DNA of 64,000 nt from Thermomicrobiales bacterium (GCA_037045155.1 JBAOIG010000002.1:186001-250000); one strand, 5' to 3'. Positions 24,821 to 33,116 are shown, numbered from the stretch's first letter. The notes: generated from the sequence alone by a model not told the origin. Program-made: numbers and translations.

Positions 24821-26086
24821 ATGACGATGGAATCTGGAATACGACGCCGCGTTGTTGTAACGGGCGTCGGCGCGCTGACGCCGCTGGCCCAGGGCGCCGA
24901 GGCAAGCTGGCAGCGTGCGCTGGCCGGCGAATCCGGCATCTCCTGGATCGAACGTTGGGATCCGGGCGATTTCCCGGTCCGCATCGCTGGCGAGGTGAAG
25001 ACAACACCGGAGCTGCCCTGGATCGACGCCAAGGCCGCGCGCAACGTCGCCCGCTACGCCCGCTTCGGGCTGGCCGCCGCCGCCGAGGCGTTCGAAGCGG
25101 CCAAGCTGGACACGACGGAGTTCGACCGCACACGGGCCGGGGTCATGCTCGGCACCGGGGCCGGCGGGATGGAATCCATCGTCGAGATGACGCGCACCTT
25201 CGACACTCGCGGCTACGGGCGCGTCTCGCCGTTCTTCATGACGACCTTTCCCCACAACATGGGCTCCTATCACATCGCCCAGGCGTTCCAGCTCCACGGC
25301 CCGAATGCGACGGTGTCGACTGCCTGCGCGACGGGCGCCCAGGCGATCGGTGACGCATTCGACGTCATCCGGCGGGGCCAGGCAGACATCATGGTGGCCG
25401 GCGGGGCCGAGCATGCCGTCTTCCCGCTCTTCGTCGCCTCGTTCATCGTCCAGAAGGCCACCTCTCCGCGCAACGACCCGCCCGAGCGGGCCAGCCGGCC
25501 GTTCGATGCAGGCCGCGACGGCTTCGTCATCGGCGAAGGGGCCGGCGTCCTTGTGCTCGAAGAGATGGAGCACGCGATCGCGCGCGGCGCAACGATCTAC
25601 GCCGAGATCCGTGGGGCCGGCACCTCCAACGACGCCTATCACCCGATCGCTCCCGATCCAGACGGCCGCGGCGCGGCCCAGGCGATCACCGCCGCGCTGG
25701 AGGATGGCGGCATCGACCCCGCTGAGGTCGATTACATCAACGCGCACGCTGCATCGACCCCGTTGGGCGACGCCGCCGAGACGCTCGCGATCAAGCGCGC
25801 GCTTGGCGAGGAGAACGCTCGGCGAGTGGCAATCTCGTCCACCAAGTCAATGACCGGCCATATGATGGGCGCCACCGGCGGCGTCGAGTCGGTCATGACC
25901 GTCCTCAGCATTCGCGACGGACGCGTGCATCCCACGCTCAACTACGAGACGTCCGACCCGGCCTGCGACCTGGATTACGTGCCGGGCAAGGCTCGGGACC
26001 TCAACATCCGTGTCGCAATCAAGAACTCCTTCGGGCTGGGTGGGCAGAATGCCTGCGTCGCCTTCAGCAAGTGGACGGGAAGCTAG
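24821..26086 (+). CDS. fabF: Beta-ketoacyl-ACP synthase II
   Basis: Condenses malonyl-ACP with acyl-ACP in fatty-acid chain elongation. The 421-residue protein has RRRVVVTGVGALTPLAQG at the start. The active site is Cys169 in STACATGAQ, His309 in INAHAAST and His347 in KSMTGHMMGA, completing the Cys-His-His triad of KAS I/II, and the GxGGQN region is present near the end. It stands alone rather than in a fab operon. A GTG at 24806 is an alternative start with a better-placed GAGGA. It is divergent from the rnc operon. Confidence 0.95.
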   Translation: MTMESGIRRRVVVTGVGALTPLAQGAEASWQRALAGESGISWIERWDPGDFPVRIAGEVKTTPELPWIDAKAARNVARYARFGLAAAAEAFEAAKLDTTEFDRTRAGVMLGTGAGGMESIVEMTRTFDTRGYGRVSPFFMTTFPHNMGSYHIAQAFQLHGPNATVSTACATGAQAIGDAFDVIRRGQADIMVAGGAEHAVFPLFVASFIVQKATSPRNDPPERASRPFDAGRDGFVIGEGAGVLVLEEMEHAIARGATIYAEIRGAGTSNDAYHPIAPDPDGRGAAQAITAALEDGGIDPAEVDYINAHAASTPLGDAAETLAIKRALGEENARRVAISSTKSMTGHMMGATGGVESVMTVLSIRDGRVHPTLNYETSDPACDLDYVPGKARDLNIRVAIKNSFGLGGQNACVAFSKWTGS

Positions 26087-26093
26087 CAACCCA

Positions 26094-26732
26094 ATGACGA
26101 TCACCAGCACCGATAACCCTCTCATGGGGCGCATCCCCCGCCGCGCCGCGCAGGTGCGGCCGGCCAAGGCGCAGGCGTTCGAGGTGAACCAGGATCAGTT
26201 CCTGCAGATCACCGACATGAATGGCAAGCAGGTCGCTTGCGTCATTCTCTTCAACCTGCAGGACTTCGACGAGATGCTCTCGGTCGCGCAGACCCGCTCC
26301 GCCAACAACTCGCTGATGTTGCGGCGCGACGATGGCATCTATTCCAATCGACGCGAGCGGATGTTCACGGTGATCCAGGACACGGTCGGCCGGCACGACA
26401 TGCTGATGCCAACCTGCAACGCGCGCCGCTACCTCGATGACTACGGCATCCAGGGCCATCTCAACTGCCACGACAACTTCGTTACCGCGATCCGGGAGCG
26501 GGGCTACGACATCGACCCCGACCGCATGCCAGATCCGATCAACTTCTTCATGCACGTGGCGTTCAAGGGCCGCGGCGAGCTGGACATCCGCGAGCCGCTC
26601 TCGCAACGCAACGACCACGTCCTGCTCAAGGCACACATCGACACGCTCGCCGTCATCTCTGCCTGCCCGCAGGATCAGAATGCGACCAACGCATTCGACC
26701 CGACCGATATCCTCGTGCGCGTCTACGCCTGA
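26094..26732 (+). CDS. DUF1989 (urea-carboxylase-associated-like) protein
   Basis: A 212-residue protein of the DUF1989 family. Visible conserved features are TDMNGKQVACVILFN, LMLRRDDGIYSNRRERMFTV, the cysteine-containing PTCNARRYLDDYG and HLNCHDNF, and DPINFFMHV. Family members sit beside urea carboxylase and urea-transport genes and some bind metal through the Cys/His set, but no activity is settled for most. Here it starts 7 bp after fabF, so it may be co-transcribed. The urea link is only family knowledge; no urea gene is near, though other amide hydrolases lie within 25 kb. Confidence 0.82.
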   Translation: MTITSTDNPLMGRIPRRAAQVRPAKAQAFEVNQDQFLQITDMNGKQVACVILFNLQDFDEMLSVAQTRSANNSLMLRRDDGIYSNRRERMFTVIQDTVGRHDMLMPTCNARRYLDDYGIQGHLNCHDNFVTAIRERGYDIDPDRMPDPINFFMHVAFKGRGELDIREPLSQRNDHVLLKAHIDTLAVISACPQDQNATNAFDPTDILVRVYA

Positions 26733-26876
26733 GGAGCCAGCCGCCGGCTTCTCGCGGCGTGCCACGGCCATCAAGCACCCCCGGCCAGCCCGGAGATCAT
26801 TGCGCGTCCGGCTGGCTGTCGCCCCTACGTACATCGACTAGCATGAAGTGTCACGATGACAGCCGTCCTTGCGCCC

Positions 26877-26985
26877 TGTCATCCACTTTTTAGGCGATGC
26901 CGCCCGCACGGCGAGGAATCTCCCTCGCGCTGGGCGCGTTCGGACGCCGGAGAGATCCCTTGCCTGCGGCCTCAGTAGTTGACCG
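26877..26985 (+). repeat. Hairpin repeat, copy A, degenerate
   Basis: Weak copy: TGTCATCCAC at the left, GCGAGGAATCTCCC, then GGAGAGATCCCTTGCCTGCGG and CTCAGTAGTTGAC at the right. The outer right arm has decayed, so the end is approximate. Confidence 0.45.
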
Positions 26986-27021
26986 CAGTGAATGTGTCAG
27001 GCCGGCCGCTTCCCATTTCTC

Positions 27022-27113
27022 TGTCATCCTGAACGGAGTAAAGGATCCGGTTCCCTGCGTTCGGTCACAGCCGCCGGGGAGGAACGGATTCTTCGCTGCG
27101 GCTCAGAATGACA
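27022..27113 (+). repeat. Hairpin repeat, copy B, diverged orientation
   Basis: Begins TGTCATCCTGAACGGAGTAA and ends GATTCTTCGCTGCGGCTCAG plus AATGACA. Its left arm resembles the complement of the right arm of copies C-E, so it reads as a flipped copy. Confidence 0.6.
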
Positions 27114-27157
27114 GAAGCGGGGAACCCACGAGAATGACAGGATCACTGCGGTCGACT

Positions 27158-27205
27158 ACTCAATGCTCCGACCAGCGTGATGTGTCCTGTACTGTGGTGC
27201 GACAG
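27158..27205 (+). repeat. 48-bp direct repeat, first copy
   Basis: Begins ACTCAATGCTCCGACC and ends TGTGGTGCGACAG. An identical 48-bp copy lies at 27506-27553, and each precedes a hairpin repeat (copies C and E). Confidence 0.7.
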
Positions 27206-27219
27206 GCGCCACCGCTCGT

Positions 27220-27307
27220 TGTCATTCCGAGCCGCAGCGAAGCATCTCCTCCCGCTGGATGCATTCAGACGCAGGAGAGATCCTTCGGCTGCGGCCTCAG
27301 GATGACA
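27220..27307 (+). repeat. Hairpin repeat, copy C
   Basis: 88 bp: left arm TGTCATTCCGAGCCGCAGCG, right arm CTTCGGCTGCGGCCTCAGGA followed by TGACA. The arms are imperfect inverted repeats of about 30 bases around a 30-base centre. Confidence 0.75.
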
Positions 27308-27360
27308 AGGTGCGGGGAGGCTGTGTCCTGTATTGTGGTGTGACAGGCACCACCGCTCGT

Positions 27361-27460
27361 TGTCATTCCGAGCCGCAGCGAGGAATCTCCCCTGGCTGGG
27401 TAGAGTCGAACGCAGGGAGATCCTTCGGCTGCGCGGGCGCCCTCCGGGCAGAGGATGACA
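27361..27460 (+). repeat. Hairpin repeat, copy D
   Basis: 100 bp, same left arm as copy C. The right arm has the longer form GGCTGCGCGGGCGCCCTCCG then GGCAGAGGATGACA, which is the form interrupted in copy F at 21423. Confidence 0.75.
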
Positions 27461-27505
27461 AGGGACAGGGAGGCTGCCAACCTGACACTTCATGCTGGCC
27501 GGAGC

Positions 27506-27553
27506 ACTCAATGCTCCGACCAGCGTGATGTGTCCTGTACTGTGGTGCGACAG
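27506..27553 (+). repeat. 48-bp direct repeat, second copy
   Basis: Identical to 27158-27205 and placed just before hairpin copy E, so repeat and linker were duplicated as one unit. Confidence 0.7.
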
Positions 27554-27567
27554 CCACCCCGGCCGTT

Positions 27568-27655
27568 TGTCATGCTGAGCCTCAGCGAAGCATCTCCTCA
27601 TGCTGGATGCATTCAGACGCAGGAGAGATCCTTCGGCTGCGGCCTCAGGATGACA
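27568..27655 (+). repeat. Hairpin repeat, copy E
   Basis: 88 bp and nearly identical to copy C, differing mainly in the left arm (TGTCATGCTGAGCCTCAGCG). It is followed by GGTGCGGGGAGGCTGCCAAC and then the right terminal inverted repeat. Confidence 0.75.
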
Positions 27656-27749
27656 AGGTGCGGGGAGGCTGCCAACCTGACACATCATGCTAGTCGAAGC
27701 ACTGAGGCGGCAGCCGCGGACGTCTGAGGGCACTGTTTTCAGAAACCCC

Positions 27750-27798
27750 TTGACAAGCTGGCAAGTGTACGTACAATAGTGGCAACGATGTACGTACA
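27750..27798 (+). promoter_or_regulatory. Strong promoter with two TGTACGTACA operators
   Basis: TTGACA (27750-27755), 16-bp spacer, TACAAT (27772-27777). The 10-base palindrome TGTACGTACA occurs at 27766-27775, overlapping the -10, and again at 27789-27798, just after the expected start of transcription. Two identical operators 23 bp apart, centre to centre, are typical of tight repression. The same palindrome in the same position covers the nrdJ promoter at 59284-59313. Confidence 0.7.
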
Positions 27799-28207
27799 GC
27801 GCCCCGATCGACCGGAGTGGTTCTGGTCGGATTGGGGGCACCGCCCGACGGCGGTGACCTGGACGCAGCGGGCCGCCAGTCCGCGCACAGCCAGGCGCAC
27901 GTCGTCTGGAGCTTCGAGGCGCGAGACTCGCGCGAGGAAGCCGGGCGGACGGCATCGGGATGGGCCGGCTGGAATCGACGGATGCGTCTTCCCGGGATGC
28001 GTCAGTCATTCGCGCCGGAGCAGCGGCCGGACGTCGGGACGCGACAGACGGCAGGTCACCCAGGTGGCTCGGCTCCCGCCTTATCCCTCGCCGGTGAGGC
28101 GGGCGGCGCGGGCCGATGGCCGGCCGCGGATCCCCATCCTCCACCATCGCAATTCTCTTCCCTCCCTCCCTGTACCCGGGGCCGTCCCAGCGGCCCCATT
28201 TTCTTGT
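27784..28207 (+). other. Orphan transcription unit, possible RNA or leader
   Basis: From the expected start near 27784 to an intrinsic terminator at 28178-28207 is about 420 nt with no recognisable gene. One open frame starts with ATG at 27788, which would be leaderless, and reads MYVQRPDRPEWFWSDWG, but it soon becomes Arg/Ser-rich and loses coding character. I compared the stretch by eye with RNase P RNA, tmRNA, SRP RNA and T-box leaders and it fits none. It may be an unknown small RNA, a short protein gene, or an attenuated leader for the thioredoxin-like gene at 28314. Confidence 0.35.
28178..28207 (+). terminator. Intrinsic terminator
   Basis: Stem GGGGCCG / CGGCCCC with loop TCCCAG, followed by ATTTTCTT. 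It ends the unit that begins near 27784 and lies 107 bp before the thioredoxin-like gene. Confidence 0.75.
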
Positions 28208-28313
28208 GCGTTGCATGGCGACGGAATATGTCCGCCCACAATGTGGTTAGGTTGGATGAACGCCGCGGTCGTGTGGTGACGTGAGATAGACCCCGGAGGA
28301 GGGAATCGCCAGG

Positions 28314-28922
28314 ATGTCGATCAGCAAGGAACAGTTCGAAGGCGGGATCTCGGTCGACGCATTCGTCGATCAGATGAACGTCAACAAGGAAAAGTTCATC
28401 GAGAATATCGAGGCGTTCAACGTCACCGATGAGGATCGTGCGTTCTTTGCCGACCACCCGGTGTCAATCGCCGCGTTCGGCGAAGACTGGTGCACCGACG
28501 TGATCCAGTTTCTGCCCGTCGTCGCGAAGCTCGCCAATGACGTGCCATCGGTCACGCTCCGCGTCTTCAAGCGCGACGACAACCTGGACCTGATGCAGCC
28601 CTACCTGAAGGAGGGCAAGTATCAGTCGATCCCGGTCTTCGTTGTCTATGGCGCTAACTGGAACGAGCTCGGACACTTCATCGAGCGGCCGGCGGCAGTC
28701 ACCGCCGAGATGGCCGTCGAGACACGACGCTTCGCCCACGAGAACGCCCACCTCGAAGGCATCAATCGCACCTACGAGCACATGCCCGAGGAGACGCGCC
28801 AGGCAGTGCGTGAGAATTCATCGCGCTTCCGCTGGGGCAGCATGGACGCCTGGAACCGCATCTTCGTCGACGAGCTGAAGGCCCTTGCCGCCAGCGGCGC
28901 GACCGCCGGAGTAACGGCGTAG
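28314..28922 (+). CDS. Thioredoxin-family protein, single-cysteine active site
   Basis: A 202-residue cytoplasmic protein. VSIAAFGEDWCTDVIQFLPVV holds the active-site loop as WCTD, so the usual second cysteine of CxxC is Asp-adjacent and absent. YQSIPVFVVYG supplies the cis-proline. The C-terminal third is an added helical segment (HLEGINRTYEHMPEETRQAV). Thioredoxin_9-type proteins look like this; with one cysteine it would act by a monothiol mechanism or as a chaperone. The RBS GGAGGAGGGAA precedes it. It lies downstream of a promoter sharing its operator with nrdJ, and reductases of this fold serve ribonucleotide reductases. Confidence 0.8.
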   Translation: MSISKEQFEGGISVDAFVDQMNVNKEKFIENIEAFNVTDEDRAFFADHPVSIAAFGEDWCTDVIQFLPVVAKLANDVPSVTLRVFKRDDNLDLMQPYLKEGKYQSIPVFVVYGANWNELGHFIERPAAVTAEMAVETRRFAHENAHLEGINRTYEHMPEETRQAVRENSSRFRWGSMDAWNRIFVDELKALAASGATAGVTA

Positions 28923-28947
28923 GATAGCGCGTCACCTCCGCACACCT

Positions 28948-28983
28948 ACTGCGGCCCCCTGCTCACGAAAACGGGTCCGCAGT
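28948..28983. terminator. Hairpin between convergent genes
   Basis: ACTGCGG and CCGCAGT form a 7-bp stem around a 22-base loop containing CCCC and GGGT that can extend it. It lies between the thioredoxin-like gene and the HD gene. There is no clear T tract. Confidence 0.4.
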
Positions 28984-28991
28984 GATATTCG

Positions 28992-29552
28992 TCACTCCCA
29001 CAGCCCCATCTCGACCGCGACCTCGCGGACAGCTGGGGCTGTATTGCCGTCCGCGACGCTGCGCTTCATAAGATCCCAGGCGCGCGACTCGAGGGACGGA
29101 GAGATGTCCTGCAAGCGTAGCCGACGTGGGTCGAGGTCGTGGATGCGGACGCGCTCGAGCCCGTCGGCGTCCTTGAGGATGCGCAGCTCGTCGCTCCAGT
29201 AGTCGATCAGACGGTCGGGGCACTGGTGGCCGACGCAGAGCTCGGCGACAAAGCTAAGGTCGAGTCCCGCGGCAGCGGCGGGGCGGACGTTGGCGAACTC
29301 CGCCAGCACCCACGCGGATGCACGGACGCCATGGTCTCGATCGCCCCCGTCGGTCCAGCGCTTGATGTCGTGCAGGCCGGCCGCCCAGAACAGCTCCTCA
29401 CGGCGTAGCGCTTCTGGAAATCGGTCAGCGATCTGGGCCGACCAGACCAGCACACGCGTGATGTGTCCGATGCCGTGCATCCCGGCGTAGTCGCGCGTCC
29501 TCTGCCGATCGAACCAGGCCCGCTCGGGGATGTACTGATCGAGCGCGCTCAT
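28992..29552 (-). CDS. HD-domain phosphohydrolase
   Basis: A 186-residue single-domain protein with the HD metal-site pattern: His in GMHGIGHITRV, the paired His-Asp in AAGLHDIKRW, then DRDHGVRASAW and the late Asp in LKDADGLERVR. HD proteins remove phosphate from nucleotides or related esters; the substrate here is not evident. The ATG at 29552 overlaps the stop of the asparaginase gene by four bases (ATGA), so the two are coupled. Confidence 0.8.
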   Translation of the reverse strand: MSALDQYIPERAWFDRQRTRDYAGMHGIGHITRVLVWSAQIADRFPEALRREELFWAAGLHDIKRWTDGGDRDHGVRASAWVLAEFANVRPAAAAGLDLSFVAELCVGHQCPDRLIDYWSDELRILKDADGLERVRIHDLDPRRLRLQDISPSLESRAWDLMKRSVADGNTAPAVREVAVEMGLWE

Positions 29553-30568
29553 CCGACGAACCGCAGGTCCAGTGTCGAGCGGATATCGCCGACGTGCTGG
29601 TGGCGGTTGGACTCCAGCCGTTCGCCGAATGCCGCCGCCAACGCGGTATCCTCGCCGGGCTTCAACGCGTCCAGCCGCCTCAGCAGGTCGCGGACGATCA
29701 CGCCGTGGGCGCGGAACGACCCGTCCTCGAGCTTGACGGTGACACCGAGACCCTTGTCGCGGATCGCCAGACAGACCACCCCCTCGGCGCCATCCTTGGC
29801 CAGCACACGGCCGCCGGTGACATCCATCAGGATCGTGTTCAAACCCGCCGTGCCGGCCACCATGAACGGCTCGCGACCCATCGCCTCGCCGATTCGGCGG
29901 ATTGCCTCGCGGTGCTCGGCCGGGGCGCTGTCCGGGTCGGCGATCCGCGCCCAGCCGGTCGCGACATTGCGGATCGGCGCGGCGAAGGCCGGCAGCGTGC
30001 AGTTATCGAGCCCTGCCACCAGCTGGTCCTCCGGCACGTCCCAGTATTGCGCGACGATCGAGCGGATCGCCCGCTGGTGCGGGTGGTCGGCGGCATCGTA
30101 GGTCTCGGTTGGGTATCCCAGCGCGACGCAGGCGGCCAGCATCCCGGCGTGCTTGCCCGAGCAATTCTGAGCCAGCCGTTGGGCGACCTCGTCGCCAGCC
30201 TCGGCCAGTCGCTCGCGCTCGGCGTTATACGGTGGATCGATCGCGCCGAGCAGCGCAGTCGCCGGCTGGCCGATCTTCGCCAGTATCCCCGCGACTGTCT
30301 CACGGTGTCGCCGCTCGCCATGGTGCGAGCCGCAGCAGATCGCCAGCTCCTCGTCGCTGAACGCAAACCGGTCTGCCGCGCCGCTCTCGACGACAGCCAC
30401 CGCCTGGAACGGCTTCATCGCCGAGCGCGGAAAGGTGAGCTGCTCGGGATCGCCAGCGTGTGCCACCAGCGTCCCATCCCCCCGCGCGACCGCCACCCAG
30501 CCCCGGTGTCGGCTCTCAGGCGTCCCATTGCGTGTCAGCTCTGCAAGGATCGGTGGCATATCACTCAT
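29549..30568 (-). CDS. L-asparaginase, Asparaginase_II (Rhizobium-type) family
   Basis: A 339-residue enzyme that hydrolyses asparagine to aspartate and ammonia. The family signatures are PRSAMKPFQAVAVVESG, ICCGSHHGERRH and NCSGKHAGMLAACV, whose Ser-Gly-Lys is in the active-site core of this class. It is unrelated to the classic E. coli type I/II enzymes. Three in-frame Met codons (30589, 30568, 30559) compete; 30568 was chosen as the middle choice. It is coupled to the HD gene downstream. Confidence 0.87.
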   Translation of the reverse strand: MSDMPPILAELTRNGTPESRHRGWVAVARGDGTLVAHAGDPEQLTFPRSAMKPFQAVAVVESGAADRFAFSDEELAICCGSHHGERRHRETVAGILAKIGQPATALLGAIDPPYNAERERLAEAGDEVAQRLAQNCSGKHAGMLAACVALGYPTETYDAADHPHQRAIRSIVAQYWDVPEDQLVAGLDNCTLPAFAAPIRNVATGWARIADPDSAPAEHREAIRRIGEAMGREPFMVAGTAGLNTILMDVTGGRVLAKDGAEGVVCLAIRDKGLGVTVKLEDGSFRAHGVIVRDLLRRLDALKPGEDTALAAAFGERLESNRHQHVGDIRSTLDLRFVG

Positions 30569-30601
30569 CCCTTTTGCCTCATCTCTCATCCCTTACGTTC
30601 C

Positions 30602-31690
30602 CTATCCCGGATACGGCACACCGCGTTCGTCGCCCAGCTCCCGCAGCTCGTCGGTGACCGAAGGATGCAGCGGGATACCGCGTTCGAGACGGTCGGCGAG
30701 GGCGATTGCCTCCGGATCGCCGGGGATCATCACACGCTGGCCCGGCTCGACCGGCTCGGCGTTGCGGAGCGTCGCGAACATCTCGTCCACGCTGGCGGCG
30801 TACTCATCCAGTGGGCGGAACGCCTGAATGTCGATCGCCATAAAGGCGTGGCTGGTGTCGGCATACTGCGGCCCCTCGGCGTTGGAGTAGGCGATCTCCT
30901 TGCTCCAGAGCGATCCAGAGAGCTGCGAGCAGAGCATTTCGACGAGCAGCCCCAGCCCGTAGCCTTTCTGTCCGCTTGTCTCCCGTTCGCCGCCCAGCGG
31001 CATCAGCGCCCGTGCCACGAACGGATCGGTCGTCGGCCGGCCGTGTTCGTCCACCGCCAGCCCCTCCGGCAGTGGCGCGTTCATCCGTCGGGCGATCTCG
31101 ACCTTGCCCCAGGCGACCGTGGTTGTCGCGGCATCGAGGACGAACGGGTCCTGCACGCCGGCCGGGAAGGCTGCCGCGATCGGCGCGGTCGAGAGCATCG
31201 CCTCCTTGCCGAAGGTCGGCACCATCAGCGGGGTCGCGTTCGTCATCGCGATGCCGGCCATGCCAGGGAAGCGCAGCGCCATCGTCGCGTAGTAGCCGGC
31301 AATGCCGAAGTGGTCGGAGTGACCGACCGTCGTCAGACAGACTCCCGCGTCGCGCGCCTTTTCGATCGTGCGTTCCATCGCCTTGTAGGCCATCAGCGGT
31401 CCGAGGCCGTGTCCGGCGTCGAATGTCACCGTCGCCGCCGTCTCGCGGACCACGGACAGCTTCGCGTCTGCCCGGATCGTGCCGTTGAGGAGGCGATCGA
31501 CGTAGAGTCGCCGCAGTCGTGGCACGCCGTGGGAGTCGATGCCGCGCAGATCCGACTCGACGAGGATATCGGCGACGATCTCGCCATCCTCGCGTCCGAT
31601 CCCGCATGTCTCCAGAATGTCGACCACCCAGTCACGCAGCATCTCACCGGGAATCCTGGGGACGTCGTCCCCCTCCTCGTAGCCGGCCAT
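30602..31690 (-). CDS. Ldh family (malate/L-sulfolactate/ureidoglycolate type) dehydrogenase
   Basis: A 362-residue NAD(P)-dependent oxidoreductase of the malate/L-lactate dehydrogenase-2 family, which has its own fold. SDLRGIDSHGVPRLRRLYVDR, VGHSDHFGIAGYYA and TNATPLMVPTFG are the hallmark stretches, with catalytic His in the SHGV and HFG motifs. Members act on malate, lactate, sulfolactate, ureidoglycolate or keto-proline. With an amidohydrolase next door and ureide-type enzymes further on, ureidoglycolate is an attractive but unproved substrate. It ends 34 bp before the asparaginase start. Confidence 0.87.
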   Translation of the reverse strand: MAGYEEGDDVPRIPGEMLRDWVVDILETCGIGREDGEIVADILVESDLRGIDSHGVPRLRRLYVDRLLNGTIRADAKLSVVRETAATVTFDAGHGLGPLMAYKAMERTIEKARDAGVCLTTVGHSDHFGIAGYYATMALRFPGMAGIAMTNATPLMVPTFGKEAMLSTAPIAAAFPAGVQDPFVLDAATTTVAWGKVEIARRMNAPLPEGLAVDEHGRPTTDPFVARALMPLGGERETSGQKGYGLGLLVEMLCSQLSGSLWSKEIAYSNAEGPQYADTSHAFMAIDIQAFRPLDEYAASVDEMFATLRNAEPVEPGQRVMIPGDPEAIALADRLERGIPLHPSVTDELRELGDERGVPYPG

Positions 31691-31720
31691 GATGTCTCCC
31701 CTCGCGCTCGATGCGAGCGC

Positions 31721-32979
31721 CTAGTCGCCGATCGTCGGAACCGCGGCCAGCCGGTCGCGAACCGGGCCGGCCGTCTGGTCGTGCTCCTCACTTGCCGCGC
31801 GGAGATCCTCCGGCCGGCAGAGCAGGTCGATCGCCGTCATCGCCATGATCTTCGCGCCGCGCAGAATCGCAGCATGCCCCTCCGGGGTGATCGTGCTCGC
31901 GGCGACCTCCTTCGAGTGCCAGCCGCACTCCTCGCCGCAGATGCGCAGCGTCGCCTGGGCTGCCGGGACGACGTGGCTGACGTTCCCGAAGTCAGTCGAG
32001 CCCGCGCCTTCGCGACTCACCCGCGCGCCGCCTCCCCCAGCTGGACCATGTTGCGCGAGATCGTGTCCCCAACGACGTGGTTGGTGATCATGTTCTGGTA
32101 CGGCTTGATGTATTGCCGCCACTCCAGGCGTGCTCCGGTCGCCACCGCGCCGGCCTCGGCGCAGCGGACGACCTTGTCGACCACCTCGCGGGCGTAGACC
32201 GGGTCGGACGCGCGAACTCGGAACCGGGCGGCCGTGTAGGGTGGGATGACGTTCGGCGCGCCGCCACCGTGGGTGATGATGCCGTGGATGCGGACATCCG
32301 GCCGCAACTGCTGACGCAGCAACCCGACGGCGTTGAACATCTGGATGATGGCGTCGAGCGCGTTGATGCCCTCGTGTGGCGCGGCAGCGGCGTGGGCCGG
32401 CTTGCCGAAGAACTCGAACGACAGCCCGTAGGCGACGAGTGTCGAGTCGAACGGCACGTAGTCCTCGGTGCCGGGGTGGATCATGATCGCGGCGTCGACA
32501 TCGTCGAAGTAGCCTTGCTCGACCAGCGGGATCTTGCCGCCAGCGTCCGGCACGGCAGACTCCTCGGCCGGGCAGCCGAGGACGATGACGCGCCCGGGAA
32601 GCTGGTCGGCCAACGCGCCGAGCGCGATCCCAGCGCCGATCGCGGCAGTGGCGATGATGTTATGTCCGCAGCCATGGCCAACCTCGGGCAGCGCGTCGTA
32701 CTCGGCGAGGATCGCCACCGTCGGCTCGTTCACCGGTCCATCGAAGCTGGCCCGAAAGCTAGTTTCCATCCCGGCGGTCTGCCGCTCGATCGTTGCGCCG
32801 TGCTGCTCGAGGGCCGCGGTCAGTCGGGCGACGGCTTCCCGCTCCTGGTGACCAAGCTCGGGATGCTCGTACATCCAGTCGCTGATCCCGATCAGTTCGC
32901 CGGCAATCGCCTCAACCCGCTCGGCCGCCGCTTTCTTCAGCTCGGCGACGCGCTCTTCGGTCACATACCCACCGCTCAC
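31721..32979 (-). pseudogene. M20-family amidohydrolase, frameshifted near 32021-32030
   Basis: An AbgB-like M20 peptidase/amidohydrolase. One frame (to 32017) covers most of it: LAEYDALPEVGHGCGHNII with the first metal residues, CPAEESAVPDAGGK, FFGKPAHAAAAPHEGINALDA. It then ends at an early stop after QLGEAARG. The neighbouring frame carries on with SREGAGSTDFGNVSHVVP, the conserved tail holding the last metal ligand, to 31721. The switch lies in a GCGCGCGG tract and equals two extra or one missing base. It may be a real pseudogene or a sequence error. The GTG at 32979 follows GGGAGG. Intact, it would be about 420 residues. Confidence 0.8.
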
Positions 32980-33116
32980 TGGTCGCTCCCTCCCTGATTG
33001 CTCTTCAGCATCCCCGTGCGCGCCGACGATAGCCGAGGCAGACCGTTCGCGCAATTCCCCTGCCGGCAGCGAGTACACTGCGACGATGAGACGGCGCGCA
33101 ATGGGGAGGATCGAGC

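Larger units (their letters stand above)
26835..27696. repeat. Composite repeat array with imperfect terminal inverted repeats
   Basis: An 862-bp gene-less block. Its ends are CGACTAGCATGAAGTGTCA (26835-26853) and TGACACATCATGCTAGTCG (27678-27696), inverted copies matching at 18 of 19 positions. Between them are five hairpin repeats (copies A-E) and duplicated linkers, including a 48-bp perfect direct repeat. A third copy of the end motif lies inside at 27483-27501. No transposase is present. It looks like nested non-autonomous elements. Confidence 0.7.

Noticed and set aside
26835..27696. CRISPR array
   Set aside because: The repeats are long, unevenly spaced, imperfect and hairpin-forming; there are no uniform spacers and no cas genes.
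27784..28207. RNase P RNA, tmRNA, SRP RNA, T-box leader or cobalamin riboswitch
   Set aside because: None of the conserved cores (GAGGAAAGTCCGGGC, T-box, B12 box with its partner helix) could be found on either strand.
27143..28216. Minus-strand open frame of about 350 codons over the repeat block
   Set aside because: It translates the repeats themselves (SSLRLNASS-type repeats) and matches no protein style in the window.
29594..32197. Long plus-strand open frame (about 870 codons) across the asparaginase and dehydrogenase genes
   Set aside because: It is antisense to several well-conserved genes, has no family motif, and exists because GC-rich codons leave few stops on the other strand.
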